Source of the DNA: Psychrobacter namhaensis
GTDB lineage: Bacteria; Pseudomonadota; Gammaproteobacteria; Pseudomonadales; Moraxellaceae
Assembly: GCF_016107545.1 (NCBI RefSeq)
Contig: NZ_JABASS010000002.1
Location: forward strand, 124,001-188,000
Direction: 5' to 3'
Length of the DNA stretch: 64,000 nt
Each line of letters starts with the position of its first letter. Position 1 is the stretch's first letter. Shown here in pieces: positions 42,054 to 51,652 of this stretch. The position numbers were made by a program, and so were the translations under genes. Below the pieces are notes generated by a model. That model was not told the origin of the DNA. It made no database searches and saw only the letters and a program-made list of their open reading frames with translations.

Positions 42054-42470
42054 TTACAGAACAGACTGTGCGTCTTTCATGATTTTATTGAGTAGGGCTT
42101 CAGACTGTTTGTTTTGCTGTAAGCGATCTTCCTCACTTCTTTGATTTGCGTCGATTTTCTCATAGAGATTCAAGCAGCACAGTACCAGTATGCTTTCTTG
42201 GCTGAGGCTAGGGGCGTCTCTTTTTAGTTCAAGGGCATAGTTATTGATATAAGAGACCGCTGAAAGCAGCTCCTCTTGTTCATGTACGGGGCAAAAAATT
42301 GGATAGGTCACGCCCGCAATCGCAATGTCTACTTTTTTGATTTGGGGTTCAGGATTTTTGGTCATTTTATTAGTCGGCTGCGATTGCAGTCCTGTATTTT
42401 GTGCTTGGTTGTCTTTGATTTGAGGGTTTTTGGGCTGTTTTTCTATAAGTTTGCTTTGGTCATCGGTCAT
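42054..42470 (-). CDS. zapA: Cell division protein ZapA
   Basis: FtsZ-ring-associated protein of 138 aa. The ZapA domain starts near residue 46 (VDIAIAGVTYPIFCPVHEQEELL) and ends in a coiled coil (LLNKIMKDAQ), shown here in short pieces. A 45-residue polar, Gln/Asn/Pro-rich N-terminal extension is absent from E. coli ZapA (109 aa). ZapA crosslinks FtsZ filaments at midcell. The next gene on the same strand encodes a coiled-coil protein, matching the zapA/TIGR02449 order of other gammaproteobacteria. Confidence 0.9.
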   Translation of the reverse strand: MTDDQSKLIEKQPKNPQIKDNQAQNTGLQSQPTNKMTKNPEPQIKKVDIAIAGVTYPIFCPVHEQEELLSAVSYINNYALELKRDAPSLSQESILVLCCLNLYEKIDANQRSEEDRLQQNKQSEALLNKIMKDAQSVL

Positions 42471-42576
42471 GATAAATCCTACAATATTTAGTCAGTAAAG
42501 GGTGTGGTATAAGGTAGTAAAAATAGAGTGGCACCATTCGATAAAGGATAGGGTTTTTATCTATTTTGACGACTCA

Positions 42577-43017
42577 TTAACCTTCTGCTTGGTCGATACG
42601 GGTTAAGCGTTTTAATACCACCTGTGTGCGCTCCGCGGCTAGTTGATTCTTTTTTTGTAGTTCACTATTTTGTTGTTTGATGTCGTGATACTGCTGCTTT
42701 AACTCATTATTTTGCTGTTGCAGTTCGCTGTTTTGTTGTTGTAGTTGGCTGATCTGTTTTTGCAGCTTGTCTTGCTCTTCACCAATCATGTGATGCGCTT
42801 CTGCAAGGTTTTGGTAGCGTTTATCGAGATCGTTTAGTTGTTTTTTGGCACCGTCACGTTCTGTATGGCTGGTATTGAGCTTGGTTTTTAGGGCGGCAAG
42901 CTCTTGAGGATCAGTAACAGGGTTTTGTTTAAGACTGCTAAGTTCAGCACTGACAAGCTGATACTGTTTTTTGATGTCGAGTACCATTTTTTCTAATATT
43001 TTAAGTTGATCATACAT
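42577..43017 (-). CDS. Coiled-coil protein next to zapA (TIGR02449-like)
   Basis: A 146-aa, almost entirely coiled-coil protein. The C-terminal part (KKNQLAAERTQVVLKRLTRID) resembles the short TIGR02449/ZapB-like proteins encoded beside zapA. The middle is expanded with Gln-rich heptads such as LQQQNSELQQQNNELKQQ. It lies 107 bases upstream of zapA on the same strand and is divergent from ygfB. A role in division as a ZapA or ZapB-type partner is inferred from position and structure. Confidence 0.75.
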   Translation of the reverse strand: MYDQLKILEKMVLDIKKQYQLVSAELSSLKQNPVTDPQELAALKTKLNTSHTERDGAKKQLNDLDKRYQNLAEAHHMIGEEQDKLQKQISQLQQQNSELQQQNNELKQQYHDIKQQNSELQKKNQLAAERTQVVLKRLTRIDQAEG

Positions 43018-43229
43018 AGTCAGTTTTTATCCTTAACAAGTAAGCGTGGATGAATTTTGTTTTCTGCGTTTAATAATGCCATAGGTGACCGCATAATATC
43101 TATATCAACAAAGTAATTACACGTATTAGGCTTGGTCTTTTTACGGTTACTAGCCGTGGTTTTGTCAGTGACATTGCACGGCGTCTACTTCTATTTTTTC
43201 AGCAATAATCAATCACTAGGACATCTATT

Positions 43230-43883
43230 ATGAATGACAATATCTCTGGCTGGAATACTTGGCTGACCGCTTTTGATGACTGGACTGATGTGTCTATCAG
43301 TGAGGTACACGGTTTGATGACGGGGCTGATGACGGCTTGTAATGCCCCTGACGAAAAGGTCTGGGCGAAGGTGTTTGAGGAGTTGAGTTTTGCGCCATTA
43401 CCAGAGCCTGCCTTGACCTTATTGGCTGAAGAAGCGGAAGATACCGTGTTTCAGCTTAAAGACAAAGATGATGCCTATTCTTATATGCCGCTGATACCTG
43501 ATGATGAACACGATTTATACGAGCGCGTGATGGCATTGAAACAGTGGGCGAATGGTTTTATGACCGGCTTTGGCATTACCGACTGCCGTCTCACCAGTGA
43601 AGAAAATGAGATGCTCTCGGATTTGGCCAAAATTGGCGCGATACGCCTTGAAGACGATGAAGATTTTGAAGGTGGTGAAGAGTCCTATCTGTACATCTAT
43701 GAGTTTGCGCGTATGGTGCCAGTGAGCTTTGCCACTCGTAAGCGTAAGCCAGTCAAAGACATCGCCCTCATATCTGGACTTGCTCTCGATGCCAAAACGA
43801 CTCAAGAGCTACAAGCAGAAGGTAAGCTGCCAAAACCAATGCCACCAGTCGTTGATGCGATGAACCAAAAAAATCCATCGTAA
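43230..43883 (+). CDS. UPF0149 family protein (YgfB-like)
   Basis: A 217-aa YecA/YgfB-like UPF0149 protein. The family core is visible: ISEVHGLMTGLMTA near residue 23, and LKQWANGFMTGFGI near residue 107. There is no SEC-C zinc motif at the C-terminus. In Pseudomonas, YgfB links to control of ampicillin-resistance genes via AmpDh3. The location beside zapA genes is conserved across gammaproteobacteria. Cytoplasmic; molecular role uncertain. Confidence 0.87.
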   Translation: MNDNISGWNTWLTAFDDWTDVSISEVHGLMTGLMTACNAPDEKVWAKVFEELSFAPLPEPALTLLAEEAEDTVFQLKDKDDAYSYMPLIPDDEHDLYERVMALKQWANGFMTGFGITDCRLTSEENEMLSDLAKIGAIRLEDDEDFEGGEESYLYIYEFARMVPVSFATRKRKPVKDIALISGLALDAKTTQELQAEGKLPKPMPPVVDAMNQKNPS

Positions 43884-43947
43884 ATGATGTGATTTGATAA
43901 GACAAAAAGACTCGCTTTTTTATCTTACATCGTGATAAGGATATTTC

Positions 43948-45168
43948 ATGACTTCTCTCAACAAGAATCAGCTAAAAAATGTGTCTTACCCTAAACAAAG
44001 CATCGATTGGCTCACCCGTCTGATTGGCTTTGATACCGTCAGTCGGCACTCAAACTTAGCCCTGATTGAAGACGTGCAAGTCTACTGTGAGCATTTGGGT
44101 CTAACGGTAGATTTGACCTTCAATGAGGCCAAAAATAAAGCCAATCTATTTGTGACCGTGCCAGCAGGAGAAAACGCGGATAAAGTGGACAATGGGCTGG
44201 TACTGTCAGGGCATACGGATGTGGTGCCAGTTGATGGTCAAGAGTGGTCATCAGATCCTTTTAACGCGGCGATCCGTGGTGACAAGCTATACGGGCGCGG
44301 CGCTTGTGATATGAAAGGCTTTATCGCTTGTGCGTTGACGCTACTGCCACAGGCTGTACAGTTATCAAACAGTGGTCAGCTACGTCGTCCATTGCACTTG
44401 GCGTTGTCATTTGATGAAGAGGTGGGCTGCTTAGGTGCACCCTTGATATTAGCTGATCTAAAAGCGCGCGGTATTACGCCTGATTATTGCATCGTGGGTG
44501 AGCCGACCAATATGGCGATGGTGGTCGCCCATAAAGGCATTGCTGTTTATCGTTGCCGTGTACATGGTAAGTCTGCGCATTCATCACTGACGGCGCAAGG
44601 GGTCAATGCCATCAGCTATGCCAGCCGTTTGATCGGATACGTCGATACTTTGGCAGAAGAGATAAGTTGTCGCGAAGACAATGATGCGCTGTTTGATGTG
44701 CCTTATTCGACCTTATCTGTCGGCACCATCCACGGTGGTACAGCGACCAACATTGTGCCCAATCTGTGTGAGTTTACTTTTGATTACCGCAATTTGCCGC
44801 ATATGACGCAAGACGATATATTAGCACCGATCCAAGCAAAGGTGGCAGAGCTGAGCGCACAAATGCAAGCGCGTGCCCCAGAGACAGGGATTGAGCTGAT
44901 GCAAGAAGAAAGCGTGCCGGCTATGACCGATAACGATAGCGCTGAGCTACAAGCGTTAATAGCGGCTCTAACGGGGGATGATGACCGTCACAAAGTGGCT
45001 TATGCGACGGAAGGTGGTCAGTTTACCAATGCAGGTATTCCAACGATTATTTGTGGCCCTGGTAGTATTGAACAAGCTCACAAGGCGGATGAGTATGTTG
45101 AGCTTAGCGAAGTGGCACGCTGTGATGAATTTTTACAGAAGTTGCTCACAAGCTGTACGCTCAAGTAA
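43948..45168 (+). CDS. argE: Acetylornithine deacetylase ArgE
   Basis: A 406-aa M20 metallo-aminoacylase that removes acetyl from N-acetylornithine in arginine synthesis. Metal and catalytic residues are in SGHTDVVPVDG, GRGACDMKGF, DEEVGCLGAP and GEPTNMAMVVAHKG. A dimerisation insert follows (GKSAHSSLTAQGVNA). ArgE rather than DapE is preferred from GEPT/AHKG and the N-terminal LTRLIGFDTVSRHSN. AAGGA precedes the ATG. It is followed by an amino-acid exporter. Confidence 0.92.
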   Translation: MTSLNKNQLKNVSYPKQSIDWLTRLIGFDTVSRHSNLALIEDVQVYCEHLGLTVDLTFNEAKNKANLFVTVPAGENADKVDNGLVLSGHTDVVPVDGQEWSSDPFNAAIRGDKLYGRGACDMKGFIACALTLLPQAVQLSNSGQLRRPLHLALSFDEEVGCLGAPLILADLKARGITPDYCIVGEPTNMAMVVAHKGIAVYRCRVHGKSAHSSLTAQGVNAISYASRLIGYVDTLAEEISCREDNDALFDVPYSTLSVGTIHGGTATNIVPNLCEFTFDYRNLPHMTQDDILAPIQAKVAELSAQMQARAPETGIELMQEESVPAMTDNDSAELQALIAALTGDDDRHKVAYATEGGQFTNAGIPTIICGPGSIEQAHKADEYVELSEVARCDEFLQKLLTSCTLK

Positions 45169-45253
45169 TCTATAAAAAGCGCGCTGTCCATTTTTGATAT
45201 TCGGTAGTCGATTGCTTAACATTTTTTATAAATAACGACGTAGGGGTTGGCTG

Positions 45254-45982
45254 ATGTCTTGGCATCTGTTTGCGGTATTTTTTGCAAGTACATTTTTGAT
45301 TTCAGCGACCCCAGGTCCGAACATGCTATTAGCGTTTCAATATGGGATGAATTATGGCGTGAAGCGTACGCTGTGGACGCTGGCGGGCTTGAGTCTTGGT
45401 TTGTTTATTTTACTGCTCTCAACTTTGCTAGGTTTGGATGTTATCAGTCGCCAATCGCCTTGGTTGCTGACGGTGATCAAAGCGGTAGGAGCGGCCTATT
45501 TGATTTATTTGGGGATCAGCTCGTGGCGTGATGCTGGTGGTAGCTTGATGAAGGATGCGCGCGAGATGAGCGAGGAAGTCGCCATTGACTACCTTGCCTA
45601 TGACGAAGCTACAGCTGATACCCCCAAACCGCGCTCGCTCTCTAGTGCTGCGGTTACATTTGCCCCAAGTAATATGACGTTGTTTCGTACGGGTGTTTGG
45701 GTGTCTTTATCCAACCCAAAAGCCATCTTGTTCTTTGCTGCTTTCTTCCCCAAGTTTATCAATTTTAGCGCGCCGTTATGGCCACAATACATTTTATTGA
45801 CCATCGGATTGTTTTTCAGTGAGACGATTTGGCAGATCGTTTACACCCTAGGCGGTAAGAAGCTGGCAAGCTGGCTGGATGTTGGCAGTCGCTTGGCTTG
45901 GCTTAACCGTGGTTGCGGTGTCATATTTATAGTGATTGCGGCTGCGCTATTGGCTGAAGTTGTAAACAGTTTTATGGTTTAA
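45254..45982 (+). CDS. LysE-family amino-acid exporter
   Basis: A 242-aa inner-membrane exporter of the LysE/RhtB superfamily. The first helix ends in STFLISATPGPNMLLAFQYG, the family signature with the conserved PGPN. Five or six helices are expected; a hydrophilic loop (residues ~100-140) is longer than in RhtB. AGGGG lies nearby upstream. It sits 85 bases after argE, possibly in one transcript. Substrate cannot be read, though a basic amino acid would fit the neighbour. Confidence 0.87.
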   Translation: MSWHLFAVFFASTFLISATPGPNMLLAFQYGMNYGVKRTLWTLAGLSLGLFILLLSTLLGLDVISRQSPWLLTVIKAVGAAYLIYLGISSWRDAGGSLMKDAREMSEEVAIDYLAYDEATADTPKPRSLSSAAVTFAPSNMTLFRTGVWVSLSNPKAILFFAAFFPKFINFSAPLWPQYILLTIGLFFSETIWQIVYTLGGKKLASWLDVGSRLAWLNRGCGVIFIVIAAALLAEVVNSFMV

Positions 45983-46073
45983 AATATAGTCGATTCATTT
46001 TGAGAGCGACACAGGACGATCATGAGGGGATTTTTACAGCTTTATGTGAGCGAGCACACTTCGAACTGGCGAT

Positions 46074-46117
46074 AAAAAAGCCGTTTACTATATTTATAAT
46101 AGTGAACGGCTTTTTTG
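46074..46117. terminator. Bidirectional terminator between lysE-type gene and miaB
   Basis: AAAAAAGCCGTTTACTAT pairs with ATAGTGAACGGCTTTTTT (one T-G pair), with A/T tracts on both sides, between convergent genes. Confidence 0.85.
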
Positions 46118-46143
46118 TTTATGCACACTCAGCTTTTAAACAT

Positions 46144-47640
46144 TTAAGCCAATACCTCGATTAGCTCACCCTTCACCATATGCGGGCTGACAAAATCAGT
46201 AACGCGGACACTAACGATTTTACCGAGCAGCTCATTCATTTGCTCTTCATCGTACGGGAACATAACCGTACGTGTATTGTCTGCCGTACCGATTAAACAA
46301 TCAGGGTGACGGTTGGCAATTTGTTCAACCAACACGCGAGTCGTGGTACCGATCATTTCATGCGTTTTAGCAAGTGTCGAGTCGATGATAACCTTTTGGA
46401 ACTCAGCCAAGCGTGCTTTTTTGGTCGTGAAGCTGACATCATCTGGTAACTCTGCCGCTGGCGTACCCGGACGCTTAGAATAAATAAAGCTGTAAGAGTG
46501 ATCGAAGTTTAATGCTTTTGCCAAGTTCAACGTTTCTTGGAAGTGTTCATCTGTCTCACCTGGGAAGCCAATGATAAAGTCGCTAGACAAGTGGATATCG
46601 GGACGAATGGCTTTTAGTTTATTAATTTGATTGATGTAGACATCAATGGTGTGGTTACGCTTCATGGCAGCAAGAATCGCATTGGAGCCGCTTTGTACCG
46701 GTAGATGCAAGTGTGACACCAGCTCTGGCAGTTGCGCATAAGCGTCAATGATATCGTCGGTAAACTCGAGCGGGTGGCTAGTGGTATAACGTATACGCTC
46801 AACGCCATCGACATGCGACACATAGTGTAATAGCTCGGCGAAGCGGCAGACACTGCCATCGTCTTTTTCGCCACGATAGCCATTGACGTTTTGGCCCAAC
46901 AAGTTGATCTCACGGATACCTTGCGCCGCTAAGCTGTCAATCTCAGCCAACACATCATCAAGTGGGCGCGACAACTCTTCACCGCGGGTATAAGGCACGA
47001 CGCAGAATGAGCAATATTTTGAGCAACCTTCCATAATGGAGACAAAGGCTTTATAGCCTTCTACTCTTGGTTCTGGTAGGAAATCAAATTTTTCAATACT
47101 TGGGAAGGATACATCAATGGTGCCGATACGGTTCTTAGGAGAGACATCGCGCTGCTCGTTCGATTGATCATATAGCTCTGGCAAACGGTGTAAGGTTTGC
47201 GGGCCGAACACCATATCGACGTATGGGGCGCGCTTTTGAATGTTATCGCCTTCTTGTGAGGCCACGCAGCCGCCAACCCCAATGACTAGGTCGGGACGTT
47301 TTTCTTTTAGTTTGCGCCAGCGACCCAGTTCTGAAAAGACTTTTTCTTGCGCTTTTTCACGAATAGAGCAGGTGTTCATCAGGAGTACATCGGCTTCATC
47401 GATATCGTGTGTCACTTCCATGCCGTGTGAGTCACCAAGTACGTCAAGCATTTTGCCTGAGTCATAGACATTCATTTGACAGCCTTGAGTGGTGACAAAG
47501 ACCTTTTTAGGAGGGGTACTGTGGACAGGTGATTGCGCTGAACTTGGTTCTTTGAGTGCAGTGACAGCAGGCGCGGCAGCAGTTGTTTTAGCAACAGCAG
47601 CGTCATTATTAATGCGGGGATTAAATACAGTAACACTCAT
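46144..47640 (-). CDS. miaB: tRNA methylthiotransferase MiaB
   Basis: Radical-SAM enzyme, 498 aa, adding the 2-methylthio group to N6-isopentenyladenosine-37 in tRNA. The N-terminal cluster cysteines are in [12 protein letters not shown] (Cys54), NTCSIREKA and [10 protein letters not shown]. The radical-SAM CxxxCxxC is [21 protein letters not shown] domain closes the protein. The ATG at 47640 gives a usual length with a ~45-residue Ala/Pro-rich leader; longer upstream codons are unlike the family. The gene is single and has a weak ribosome site. Confidence 0.95.
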   Translation of the reverse strand: MSVTVFNPRINNDAAVAKTTAAAPAVTALKEPSSAQSPVHSTPPKKVFVTTQGCQMNVYDSGKMLDVLGDSHGMEVTHDIDEADVLLMNTCSIREKAQEKVFSELGRWRKLKEKRPDLVIGVGGCVASQEGDNIQKRAPYVDMVFGPQTLHRLPELYDQSNEQRDVSPKNRIGTIDVSFPSIEKFDFLPEPRVEGYKAFVSIMEGCSKYCSFCVVPYTRGEELSRPLDDVLAEIDSLAAQGIREINLLGQNVNGYRGEKDDGSVCRFAELLHYVSHVDGVERIRYTTSHPLEFTDDIIDAYAQLPELVSHLHLPVQSGSNAILAAMKRNHTIDVYINQINKLKAIRPDIHLSSDFIIGFPGETDEHFQETLNLAKALNFDHSYSFIYSKRPGTPAAELPDDVSFTTKKARLAEFQKVIIDSTLAKTHEMIGTTTRVLVEQIANRHPDCLIGTADNTRTVMFPYDEEQMNELLGKIVSVRVTDFVSPHMVKGELIEVLA

Positions 47641-47987
47641 AAGGATAAGTCCATGATTGACTAAAAATATAGCGGGGTAGCCGATTAACAGGTGGCGTAT
47701 TTTATCACAACCCGCTCCCAATGTGAAAAATTAGCACGGGCAATCTAGGGTTATTATCATAGATAATTCATAACAGTATCAAATATTTACTGGGGTTAGC
47801 AGCGCTTTTAGTAAAAACTACCCACCACTATCACTTCTATGTTACACCGCGCTGTCCTATTTATTAACGAAAGGTAAAGGTGATGGTTGAAAGTGCAACG
47901 AGTATAGTATGATAAGCGCCATAGCCTTAGCGGTACTCGGCAATTCGTGGTTTATAAATGTGTAGTGATATAATAAAGAGAGACAAT
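47641..47987. other. Divergent intergenic region miaB / slt
   Basis: A 347-base gap with no gene that I can support. TTGAAA (47887-47892) and TATGAT (47908-47913) might promote the transglycosylase gene, but the 15-base spacing is short. Confidence 0.3.
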
Positions 47988-50108
47988 ATGACAAAGTTGC
48001 GCGTTGCTCATAGCATCAAGGATAGAGAGTCGACTGATCAAAAGGATGGTTCAAAGCGCCTCAAAATAAGTCGGCTAAGAGTGAGTGCGCTGAGCTTGGC
48101 GACGGCAGTCAGTGCGCTAGGATTGTCGCAAGTTGCTTGTGCCGAGCTGTGGGGCGATGATCAAGATAGCTATCAGCAAGATCGCAGCTATCAACAAGAT
48201 AGTGGTGCAAGCTCATTTACCGCGGCAGCCATTGCGGCAGAGCGCGGCGACATGAGTGCCCTTTACAATTATGAGCAGGCCATGAGCGGCAGTCTGTTTG
48301 CCATGTATCCGACTTATTGGCGGATGAATTTAGACCTAAACTCGCAAAGTGCGGCTGCTGTGTCACAGTTTGTGCGCCAGTATCCCAATACCGTGATGGC
48401 AGAAAAGCTGGTGGCTGATTTTGCTGAAACCAAAGCGGGTTCTAATGACTACGCATCTGTCAGACAAGTGGCAAATCTCATTACCAATGCTGATGCAAGC
48501 GAGCGCTGTGCCGTGGCGCTTGGGTTTAATAACGGCGGTGATACCATGCGTGCCATGGCAGCAAAGTCAGATGTTTGGCTCACGACCATGAAACAGCCAG
48601 CCTTGTGTGAGCAGTTGGCGATGGAGATGAATAATAACGCGCTGATTAGCAATCAAGATAGGGCGGCTCGTCTTAAACGTATGCTACGTATCGGTAAGAC
48701 GGGTGACATCATGGCATTGTCATCACGTCTTGGTACGCCGATTGCTTATTCAGCACTAAGTGACATTCAGCTGAATCCATCTTCGTTCTTTAGCCGTTTT
48801 GGCCGTGAGCCTGCCAGTCAAACCAACCAATATCTGTATTTATATGCGTTGGGACGTGTGGCTGATAAGTCTTATCGTGAAGCCGCGCTCCAGTTAGATT
48901 TTGATATCAAGCAAGACAACCAGCGCTCAATCAGACTGTTGAATGATGAGACCCGTCGTTATGCGTATCGCATCCTTGGGGTGAAGCGCATGAACTATAA
49001 CACTGATGATGGGTTCAGCGCTGAGGCGGTTGACTGGTTTCGTAACAGTTTAGACGATGACTTTAACTTTGAAGAAGCGGAAGACTATGCCATGGCGGCG
49101 ATTCGCTTTGGGCGTTGGGACGATGTCGTTGAAGCTATCTCCAAGATGGATAATGAAACCCAAAAAGACAATCAGTGGCAGTATTGGCTGGCACGCGCTT
49201 ATGAGCAGTCAAGCAATGCCAATAAGCGCAGTATCGCTAAAAAAATGTATCAGAACCTAGCAAAAAGTAACGATTACTATGGACTGATGGCAAAAGATAA
49301 AATCGGTCAGCGTTTTGATGCCAGTCGTTTGGGTGGTCATCATTTACCGAATGTCAGTAATGCCGACCGTGCGCGTGTCATGCAAGATGCAAACTTCGCT
49401 CGTGCTTTTGCCTTATATAATGCGGATGTCAGCCGTGCCTATGCCAATCGTGAGTGGAACTGGGCGGTGAAACAGGCGCGTGACAATCGTGATGATAATT
49501 TAATCGTAGCTGCGGCTCGTCAAGCCTATGATCTCGGCTGGCTCGACCGTGCGATTTATGCCATTGATAATACTGATAGAGTCGATAGTTTGGCCCTGTC
49601 GCATCCAATGCCGCATCAAGATGCTGTGGTACGTTATAGTCAATCGGCAGGTATTGATCCTGCATGGGCATATGGCATTATGCGTCAAGAAAGCCGTTTT
49701 GTGACCTCGGCGCGCTCAAATGTTGGCGCTAGTGGTCTGATGCAAATCATGCCGGATACTGCAAAATACGTTGCCCGTCATTTGGGCGAGACCTATAGTG
49801 CCAGCCGCGCCAACAGTGGCGATACCAATATTCGTTATGGTACTTGGTACATGGGTGATATTTTTAAAAGGTTGAACCAGCAACCTGCGGTAGCAACGGC
49901 TGGCTATAACGCTGGACCGAACAATGCCAAGCGCTGGCAGCCCGCTTACGGATCACTAGCAGCTGACCAATATGTTGAGTCGATAGCGTTCCCTGAAACG
50001 CGCAACTATGTCAAACATGTGATGGAAAACGCCACTATTTATAGTAGCTTATTAGGCCGTAATCAACCCATTAGTCAGCGTATGGGCACGGTTCCTGCCA
50101 CGTTCTGA
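47988..50108 (+). CDS. slt: Soluble lytic murein transglycosylase
   Basis: A 706-aa periplasmic lytic transglycosylase of the Slt70 type, cleaving glycan strands to 1,6-anhydro muropeptides. A signal peptide (LSLATAVSALGLSQVACA) is followed by a long superhelical ring domain. The C-terminal catalytic domain contains IMRQESRF with Glu568 as the general acid, GASGLMQIMPDTA, and TAGYNAGPNNAKRW. The ATG at 47988 has AGAGAG five bases upstream. Its products are processed by AmpD, also encoded in this window. Confidence 0.93.
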   Translation: MTKLRVAHSIKDRESTDQKDGSKRLKISRLRVSALSLATAVSALGLSQVACAELWGDDQDSYQQDRSYQQDSGASSFTAAAIAAERGDMSALYNYEQAMSGSLFAMYPTYWRMNLDLNSQSAAAVSQFVRQYPNTVMAEKLVADFAETKAGSNDYASVRQVANLITNADASERCAVALGFNNGGDTMRAMAAKSDVWLTTMKQPALCEQLAMEMNNNALISNQDRAARLKRMLRIGKTGDIMALSSRLGTPIAYSALSDIQLNPSSFFSRFGREPASQTNQYLYLYALGRVADKSYREAALQLDFDIKQDNQRSIRLLNDETRRYAYRILGVKRMNYNTDDGFSAEAVDWFRNSLDDDFNFEEAEDYAMAAIRFGRWDDVVEAISKMDNETQKDNQWQYWLARAYEQSSNANKRSIAKKMYQNLAKSNDYYGLMAKDKIGQRFDASRLGGHHLPNVSNADRARVMQDANFARAFALYNADVSRAYANREWNWAVKQARDNRDDNLIVAAARQAYDLGWLDRAIYAIDNTDRVDSLALSHPMPHQDAVVRYSQSAGIDPAWAYGIMRQESRFVTSARSNVGASGLMQIMPDTAKYVARHLGETYSASRANSGDTNIRYGTWYMGDIFKRLNQQPAVATAGYNAGPNNAKRWQPAYGSLAADQYVESIAFPETRNYVKHVMENATIYSSLLGRNQPISQRMGTVPATF

Positions 50109-50128
50109 TAGCCACAGCTTTGTGCGCC

Positions 50129-50164
50129 ATAGACCACTAACGATTTATCTTTAGTGGTCTATTT
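50129..50164 (+). terminator. Hairpin after slt
   Basis: ATAGACCACTAA pairs perfectly with TTAGTGGTCTAT around a ten-base loop, followed by a short TTTG. Confidence 0.65.
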
Positions 50165-50192
50165 GTATGTTCATATTAGACTGTTTCCTGAT

Positions 50193-50210
50193 GATAATGA
50201 TAATGATAAT
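50193..50210 (+). promoter_or_regulatory. Fur-like triple GATAAT repeat
   Basis: Three head-to-tail GATAAT hexamers form the repeated-hexamer pattern recognised by Fur. They lie about 180 bases before the first possible start of the RNase T2-like gene. A possible -10 element (TATAGA, 50225-50230) follows, without a clear -35. Confidence 0.45.
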
Positions 50211-50388
50211 GTTTACGTTTCTGCTATAGATTAAAAAAAACGTTTTGCTACCATTGCGTTAATTAGTGCCTTTAATTCGTGCTGATCAATCGATACCCAT
50301 ATTTTTTGTTAGCTCTATTCTTATGTTTGTGCGTGTTTAGTCTTGCGCGCTACGATCTAAGTTATAGTCCATGTTCTATCATTGCTAG

Positions 50389-51228
50389 ATGCCTTCAGCC
50401 CTTATGATCAAAAAATATTTACGTCTGTTCCTATTATCAAAAGTGAGCCATCTCTCATCTGTTCAGGTGCAAGGACGCTCGCCCGTCAACCTGACCCCAC
50501 CCCTTAATCAATCGACAATACTTTTCAAAAATAAACCTATCCAGCTCTTAGCGCCAGCACGCGCGGGTTTGATAGGCAAAAAGCCTACTGGCTATATGAA
50601 TATTACCATGAGTATTGGCACGTTATTAATATTGCAAGGTGTCATGCTGCTGCCAGCACACGCTGCTAGCACTGTCAAAACAGGACAGCGTGTATTAATG
50701 GTTGAGATGACGCCGGCATTATGTAGCCTACAGCCAACGCGGGCTCGTATGCGTCAGTGTCTAGAAGGCTATTCATTAACGGTGTCAGGTTTAGACATGG
50801 GGTATGGTGAGCGCTGTGGGCGTGGAAGTGAACCGAGGCTGACGCCGTTACAACTAAAAGTCGTCAACCGTGTCATGCCAGACACAACAGTGCGTAGCCA
50901 AGCATGGCAGCATTATGGTATCTGTAGCCCGCTTAGTGCCAGTAGTTACTTTCGACAAATTACCAACTATGCTGGTGCGTTAAAACTACCGGCGGAGTTG
51001 AACACTGGGAATAGCTATACGGTCTCTAAATCACGCTTTATCAATCAAATGACCCACCTAAATAGGGGCATGTCTTCGGCTAGTATTGACTTGGTTTGTC
51101 AGGCAGGCAATCGCCGTCAGCAAACCTTGACTGAAATCCATGTTTGTTATGAGGGCAGCGGATTTGGTACTTGTCATGATGTTGTGGACAACTGTGGCAG
51201 TAAATTTGTCATCTCAGGCGGTAAATAA
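50389..51228 (+). CDS. Secreted RNase T2-like protein lacking catalytic histidines
   Basis: The C-terminal ~185 residues align by eye with RNase T2 family proteins. AWQHYGICSPLSASSYF corresponds to the CAS-II block, usually (E)xW-x-KHGTC-x-S. At the CAS-II catalytic His this protein has Tyr, and the CAS-I HGLWP region reads SGLDMG. Both catalytic histidines thus seem lost. Six or more cysteines remain (ALCSLQ, GERCGRG, GICSP, LVCQAG, VCYEG, TCHDV, DNCGS). A signal peptide (MSIGTLLILQGVMLLPAHA) starts near residue 74, so the true start is probably near 50596-50608 and the first 70 codons may not be translated. It is likely periplasmic. Confidence 0.65.
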   Translation: MPSALMIKKYLRLFLLSKVSHLSSVQVQGRSPVNLTPPLNQSTILFKNKPIQLLAPARAGLIGKKPTGYMNITMSIGTLLILQGVMLLPAHAASTVKTGQRVLMVEMTPALCSLQPTRARMRQCLEGYSLTVSGLDMGYGERCGRGSEPRLTPLQLKVVNRVMPDTTVRSQAWQHYGICSPLSASSYFRQITNYAGALKLPAELNTGNSYTVSKSRFINQMTHLNRGMSSASIDLVCQAGNRRQQTLTEIHVCYEGSGFGTCHDVVDNCGSKFVISGGK

Positions 51229-51652
51229 TCTTTTTGACGGCTTTTTTTAACGGCTCTTTCATACTTATAGTTGCTTTTAAGGTTGTTTTGGTAGTTGCTT
51301 TTACTGTTTATCCTGAGGCTGCTTGGGGTAATTTTAAGTAAAAACGGATCATATCTTCTGCCGACGCTAAGCGTGTTGCCGATCTCCATACGGTTTATAC
51401 AAGCTGACATTACCCAACTTTTAAGTGTCTCCAGCGCTTTATCTGTATAAACCCTCAATTGTTTTAAAACCCCTCCCGTATAAAATGTAACAATATAATG
51501 AGTAGTAGGCGTCTCATTGTCTCTAGACGATTTACCGAACGAAGTGCTACACTAGCTCTCGGTTTATACATGCTGCTATGCGGCAAACAAGTCGATGTCT
51601 AAAATGATAATCGTTCATTAGAATTATCTAATAATTAATTAGGGAGTATTCA
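51229..51652. other. 424-base gap upstream of mdh
   Basis: I see no gene. The mdh ribosome site (AGGGAG) is at the end of the gap. TGATAATCGTTCATTA near 51605-51620 is only a weak Fur-box match. Confidence 0.4.

Noticed and set aside
48449..48652. Frames antisense to slt, MurJ and other long genes.
   Set aside because: They are shadows of strongly supported coding regions, with no independent start signals.
51174..51458. Minus-strand 94-codon frame after the RNase T2-like gene.
   Set aside because: Overlaps the end of a better-supported gene, has basic low-complexity composition and no ribosome site.
51605..51621. Fur-box-like sequence upstream of mdh (TGATAATCGTTCATTA).
   Set aside because: Only about 13 of 19 positions match by hand, and iron repression of malate dehydrogenase is not expected. 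It is AT-rich DNA that could match by chance.
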